A stretch of DNA of 64,000 bases, taken from positions 542,669 through 606,668 of the forward strand of contig JBFIES010000002.1 of NCBI GenBank assembly GCA_041603235.1. Direction: 5' to 3'. A model generated the notes under the pieces. That model was not told the DNA's origin. It ran no database searches and saw only the letters and a list, made by a program, of their open reading frames with translations. Positions within the stretch are counted from its first letter, which is position 1; every line of letters begins with the position of its first letter. The translations under genes were made by a program, and so were the position numbers. This document shows, in pieces, positions 61,582 to 64,000 of this stretch. The DNA is from Panacagrimonas sp041603235. GTDB lineage: Bacteria; Pseudomonadota; Gammaproteobacteria; Nevskiales; Nevskiaceae.

Positions 61582-62118
61582 ATGGAAGACATTCAATACA
61601 AGCAGCTGCAGAGGGCCTCAAACATCAGTGCCATCCTGACCTTGCTCGGCGTGGTGGTGGTGATCAGCGCACTGATCTTCTCCTATTTTGAAATCAGGAA
61701 AATGGAAGAACGCGTGGCCGAACTGGCGGCTGAAGAAAGCCAGCTCAAAGAAAAGATTGAGCATCAGAAGGCCCAGATCAAACAGTACGAATGGGCCTCA
61801 TCGCCCCAGGCCATCACCGCGCAAACCAAGGCCGTGGAACTCAACGGCATCAAGGACCCCAGCGGCCGCCAGGTCTATGACTTCTCAATCTGGCTGCAAG
61901 TACCGGTGTTGCTCAAAGACAAGATCAAGCAAGTGCAGTACGTCTTTGATCACCCCACCATGCTCAACAAAACCCGGGAAAGCACAGAAGCCTCAAACGG
62001 CTACAGCGTCTCGTATCGGGGCTGGGGATGCCTGAAATCCATGACCATCAAAGTGTTTCTCAAAGACGGCGAAAGCCATGAGATTCAGTTTGATCAGTGC
62101 TCGGGGGAGCAGAGGTAG
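61582..62118 (+). CDS. Membrane-anchored coiled-coil protein with a C-terminal YEATS-like (pYEATS) domain
   Basis: A 178-residue protein: membrane segment at 15-36, coiled coil at 38-70 (KMEERVAELAAEESQLKEKI), then a beta-sandwich-like domain (about 95-175). This last part has the YEATS hallmarks in order: FSIWLQVP, VQYVFDHPT (124-126), then YSVSYRGWG (147-149) and VFLKDGESHEIQF. The prokaryotic YEATS domain has been described in signalling and conflict-type proteins; here it would face the cytoplasm or periplasm on a stalk. The domain call is from pattern, not from a search. Confidence 0.72.
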   Translation: MEDIQYKQLQRASNISAILTLLGVVVVISALIFSYFEIRKMEERVAELAAEESQLKEKIEHQKAQIKQYEWASSPQAITAQTKAVELNGIKDPSGRQVYDFSIWLQVPVLLKDKIKQVQYVFDHPTMLNKTRESTEASNGYSVSYRGWGCLKSMTIKVFLKDGESHEIQFDQCSGEQR

Positions 62119-62190
62119 GCGGCGAGTGGAAGCGGGAGTTGCGTGGGCAGCACATCGCGGAACCAAAGAAATTGGAGAAGGATTTGGAGG

Positions 62191-62211
62191 CATAGGTCGG
62201 GGTTACCTATG
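62191..62211. repeat. Inverted repeat CATAGGT/ACCTATG at the edge of the cassette region
   Basis: CATAGGT (62191-62197) and ACCTATG (62205-62211) are perfect 7-bp arms around 7 bases. It lies between the convergent YEATS-like and DUF1232 genes and is followed by GTCCCGGG. It may be a bidirectional terminator or the end of a degraded mobile element; no transposase is nearby. Confidence 0.5.
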
Positions 62212-62222
62212 TCCCGGGTTGC

Positions 62223-62597
62223 TCACACATTGAGAGCCCAATGCAAAAAAAGCCAGAACAAAATAAGCCACACCGAAATGATGAATGCCGCAGCTGTGTA
62301 GCTTACGGGCTTGCTTACAGCTTGTTGTGCTTGGGCCCGCGCCGACTCCAGAACCGCTGATGGGGTGAGACGAACGACCAAAGCCAAACCGAGCGGGACC
62401 AACACAAGGTCATCTAGGTAGCCGATGACCGGAATGAAATCTGGGATGAGGTCAATTGGACTGAGAGCGTATGCCGCAATGATGATGGCAAGAGCACGAA
62501 CCAGCAAAGGAGTGCATGGATCACGCGCTGCGAAATACACCGTGAGAGTGTGCAGCTTGAGCTGCTGGGCCTTGGCTCTTAGTGATGCGAGCTTCAT
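62223..62597 (-). CDS. YkvA-family (DUF1232) small membrane protein
   Basis: A 124-residue protein with the DUF1232 core (YALSPIDLIPDFIPVIGYLDDL) and a second hydrophobic segment near the C-terminus (IISVWLILFWLFLHWAL). The start is ATG at 62597, preceded by TTAGGTGCC; a TTG 14 codons upstream would overlap the neighbouring gene. Its start codon is only 3 bases from a GTTAGGT sequence, as is usual for genes in integron cassettes. Function of the family is unknown. Confidence 0.82.
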   Translation of the reverse strand: MKLASLRAKAQQLKLHTLTVYFAARDPCTPLLVRALAIIIAAYALSPIDLIPDFIPVIGYLDDLVLVPLGLALVVRLTPSAVLESARAQAQQAVSKPVSYTAAAFIISVWLILFWLFLHWALNV

Positions 62598-62600
62598 GGC

Positions 62601-62607
62601 ACCTAAC
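62601..62607 (-). other. Possible attC half-site remnant (GTTAGGT) before the DUF1232 gene
   Basis: Read leftward, GCGTTAGGTGCC precedes the ATG by 3 bases and matches the attC R' core GTTRRRY, with a weak L'-like block just upstream. The other half of an attC is not found in the end of the neighbouring gene, so this may be a truncated site or chance. Confidence 0.35.
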
Positions 62608-62622
62608 GCCTTGAATGACTGC

Positions 62623-63189
62623 TTAGGCTCGTGCTCCAAACTCTAACGCGACAGGTTTTGACAGTAGCCGCTTGATGATCCAGCCAAATAAGACGGTTAG
62701 TCCAAGTGCCATGACTTGGCCAAAGACGCCCATAACAATTGACATTGTTCTGAACTGCTCTTGGAACTCCGCTGGGGCATTAGATGGAACGCCAGGAAAC
62801 GAGCTGAACAACACAATCTGCATTACGAAGCCGACGATATTCCACGCTATACCAAGTGCCATCACGCCAACGAACACCCATCGGGCCCAGTTCTTCCGCT
62901 TGAGCAGCCCCACAGATGAGGAAAGCAAGGTGAGCGAAACAACGAGAACAATCCCAGCAAACCATGCCATATGGGTGACCATAAATGTAGCGAAGAAGGG
63001 TGCGCCCTCTGACTGATTAGCTGCGAGAACGGCAGCGTCCACGCCCTGCTCGGAAAGCATCGTATGAAGCATGATGTTCTGCAGGGTAGATGTAAGCGAG
63101 CAGAACGCAGAAATTGCGATAAAGATCCAAGCCACCACCGTAACAAACATGGATCGTTGAGATTGGACGCAATGTTGCTCTGAATTCAC
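62623..63189 (-). CDS. Four-TM membrane protein, likely cassette-borne
   Basis: A 188-residue protein with four predicted membrane segments (FVTVVAWIFIAISAFCSL, FAGIVLVVSLTLLSSSVGLL, ARWVFVGVMALGIAWNIVGFV and FGQVMALGLTVLFGWII). No named family recognised, though the WIFI/LL-RKNWAR pattern is common in small uncharacterised bacterial membrane proteins. The start is GTG at 63189: GGAG lies 8 bases upstream, better than the TTG at 63213 or ATG at 63150. A degenerate attC ends 29 bases upstream of the start. Confidence 0.72.
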   Translation of the reverse strand: MNSEQHCVQSQRSMFVTVVAWIFIAISAFCSLTSTLQNIMLHTMLSEQGVDAAVLAANQSEGAPFFATFMVTHMAWFAGIVLVVSLTLLSSSVGLLKRKNWARWVFVGVMALGIAWNIVGFVMQIVLFSSFPGVPSNAPAEFQEQFRTMSIVMGVFGQVMALGLTVLFGWIIKRLLSKPVALEFGARA

Positions 63190-63217
63190 CTGCGAATCTC
63201 CGATAACTGCCAATCGG

Positions 63218-63282
63218 GCCTACCGCCTAAGTTCAGCCGCGGGCCTGTCGACACGAATCGGCGGCAGAGACGGCGGGTGGAG
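63218..63282 (-). other. Degenerate integron attC recombination site
   Basis: Read leftward it runs from CTCCACC (R'' position) to GGCGGTAGGC (R' with one change from GTTAGGC). The inner CTGCCGC and GCGGCTG-like arms pair around about 20 bases. The R'/L' half (plus strand GCCTACCGCCTAAGTTCAGC) aligns with that of the clear attC at 63856 at most positions. It lies exactly between two leftward genes, as a cassette junction should. Confidence 0.55.
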
Positions 63283-63309
63283 TGCCTGATTGTGCGTGCC
63301 TGCCATGAC

Positions 63310-63840
63310 CTATTTCTCTGTTGCTGCAAGATTAGACCACAACACCTTTGCATGTGTGCCTTCGCCCTTTGACAGCTTTGTGCGTTCGATCAATCGAGCC
63401 TCAAACTCAAACTCTTTGCTGATTTTTACTATCAGTAGCTTATTAAAGTTACCAGCACGCTTCACTTGAACCTGCTCTCCGGCTTTTTCTGGGGAGATGG
63501 TCTTTATCTCAATGAAGTCATTACCCAGCCTTCCATCTGAGCCGCTTGTATGCGGTTTATGGCGCTTAATACCGTAATTTATTTCAGCGTATAACTCCCC
63601 CAGCTCACCCCATATTTGCAGATAGCGCCCTGTAAGCTCGTGATAAGACATGGCGTTATCAACCAAGCTCTCGAAGATCATGACTAGCTCGGGATCAACA
63701 GGGAAGCCGGTTTGTGGTAACTCTTTGTCAAATGCAGGCTGCCACTCCCAGGGGTTGTATCCACAGGCAGCAGCATCTGCTATTTGCTCGGGGCTATAGC
63801 CCTCGTTGTGCATATCGTGAAGAAAATCCCAATCGCTCAC
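63310..63840 (-). CDS. Uncharacterised soluble protein, integron cassette gene
   Basis: A 176-residue protein not matched to a known family. The first half is acidic (SDWDFLHDMHNEGYSPEQIADAAACGYNPWEW). The second half is beta-rich and basic, with FIEIKTISPEKAG and NFNKLLIVKISKEFEFEARLIE, a D/E-x-K-like arrangement that recalls restriction-endonuclease-fold proteins but is too weak to call. The start is GTG at 63840, with a strong AAGGAGG 4 bases upstream; the attC core ends about 15 bases before it. This is a typical cassette gene layout. Base composition is lower in GC than the operons to the left. Confidence 0.75.
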   Translation of the reverse strand: MSDWDFLHDMHNEGYSPEQIADAAACGYNPWEWQPAFDKELPQTGFPVDPELVMIFESLVDNAMSYHELTGRYLQIWGELGELYAEINYGIKRHKPHTSGSDGRLGNDFIEIKTISPEKAGEQVQVKRAGNFNKLLIVKISKEFEFEARLIERTKLSKGEGTHAKVLWSNLAATEK

Positions 63841-63855
63841 ATGCCCTCCTTGAAT

Positions 63856-63934
63856 GCCCAACGCTTGGAGTTAAGGCGCGGCTTTGCCGAAGCATCGCGT
63901 AGGCAAAGATGTCGCCTTGAACGACGTGTTGGAC
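63856..63934 (-). other. Integron attC recombination site (clear)
   Basis: Read leftward: R'' GTCCAAC (63934-63928), L'' CGTTCAAGGCGAC, an inner stem CTTTGCC/GGCAAAG, L' GCGCCTTAACTCCAAGC, and R' GTTGGGC (63862-63856). The core sites fit RYYYAAC and GTTRRRY exactly. The TTCAAGGCGAC...CGCCTTAACTC pairing with an extra base in one arm is the standard attC fold. About 79 bases, within the normal size range. Upstream of it (63935-64000) the window ends before another gene can be read. Confidence 0.85.
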
Positions 63935-64000
63935 GATAGCCACGAACGGTTTTTCCGCTTTTCACTATGCCTCTCCAATGAAAAGTACCAACCCCTCAGC

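Noticed and set aside
63965..64000. End of another leftward cassette gene (11 codons then TAG)
   Set aside because: Too short to support as a coding region inside this window.
1..64000. CRISPR array or complete insertion sequence
   Set aside because: No regularly spaced repeats and no transposase-like protein were seen on either strand.

Overview
The window reads as one stretch of chromosome from a GC-rich gammaproteobacterium. The best pointers are the dapA / gcvR-bcp arrangement with a BamC-like lipoprotein gene after dapA, the oversized PstC and PstA proteins, dnaX-ybaB, and the DUF1302/DUF1329/MMPL/YCF48 set that is common in lipid- and hydrocarbon-degrading gammaproteobacteria. An affiliation near Nevskiales is only a guess. 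No rRNA, transposase, integrase gene or CRISPR array was seen.

Left part (0.1-23.7 kb) is mostly housekeeping. It holds pstCAB-phoU (phosphate uptake and its signalling), mrcB with a TPR lipoprotein, a YoaA-type helicase, tsaB, the 4.5S RNA gene, a double-AAA ATPase, dnaX-ybaB, a small multidrug transporter coupled to cysG, and a leftward run gcvR-bcp-phoH-(small gene)-aguB-(small membrane protein). This run is divergent from dapA and a very short BamC-like lipoprotein, and is followed by tRNA-Ser(GGA).

Middle part (24.4-47.8 kb) handles lipids and signalling. DUF1329, DUF1302, an RND/MMPL transporter and a YCF48 protein form an envelope module, with a MalT-like LuxR regulator converging on it. 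Two acyl-CoA synthetases and a TetR regulator with a clear 19-bp palindromic operator precede an acyl-CoA carboxylase whose alpha subunit is split into two overlapping reading frames. A GST, a PepSY / response regulator / sensor kinase operon and an AraC regulator follow.

The 48.1-61.1 kb stretch is a tightly packed rightward operon: an unrecognised two-part protein, an APH-like kinase, a cytochrome P450, its [2Fe-2S] ferredoxin, an Old Yellow Enzyme, an AMP-forming ligase, a pyruvate-phosphate-dikinase-like protein without the pyruvate/PEP domain, a biotin carrier, a biotin carboxylase, an HMGL-type carboxyltransferase with an altered metal-site lysine, a DUF35 protein and an SCP-x-type thiolase. 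I propose, as inference, an oxidation, ketone activation/carboxylation, CoA-ligation and thiolysis route. This is the best candidate here for an undescribed system.

The right end (61.3-64.0 kb) is accessory. A membrane-protein pair ending in what looks like a prokaryotic YEATS domain is followed by three leftward small genes associated with integron attC recombination sites: one clear, one degenerate and one half-site. The window therefore seems to enter the distal end of a gene-cassette array whose integrase would lie beyond base 64000.
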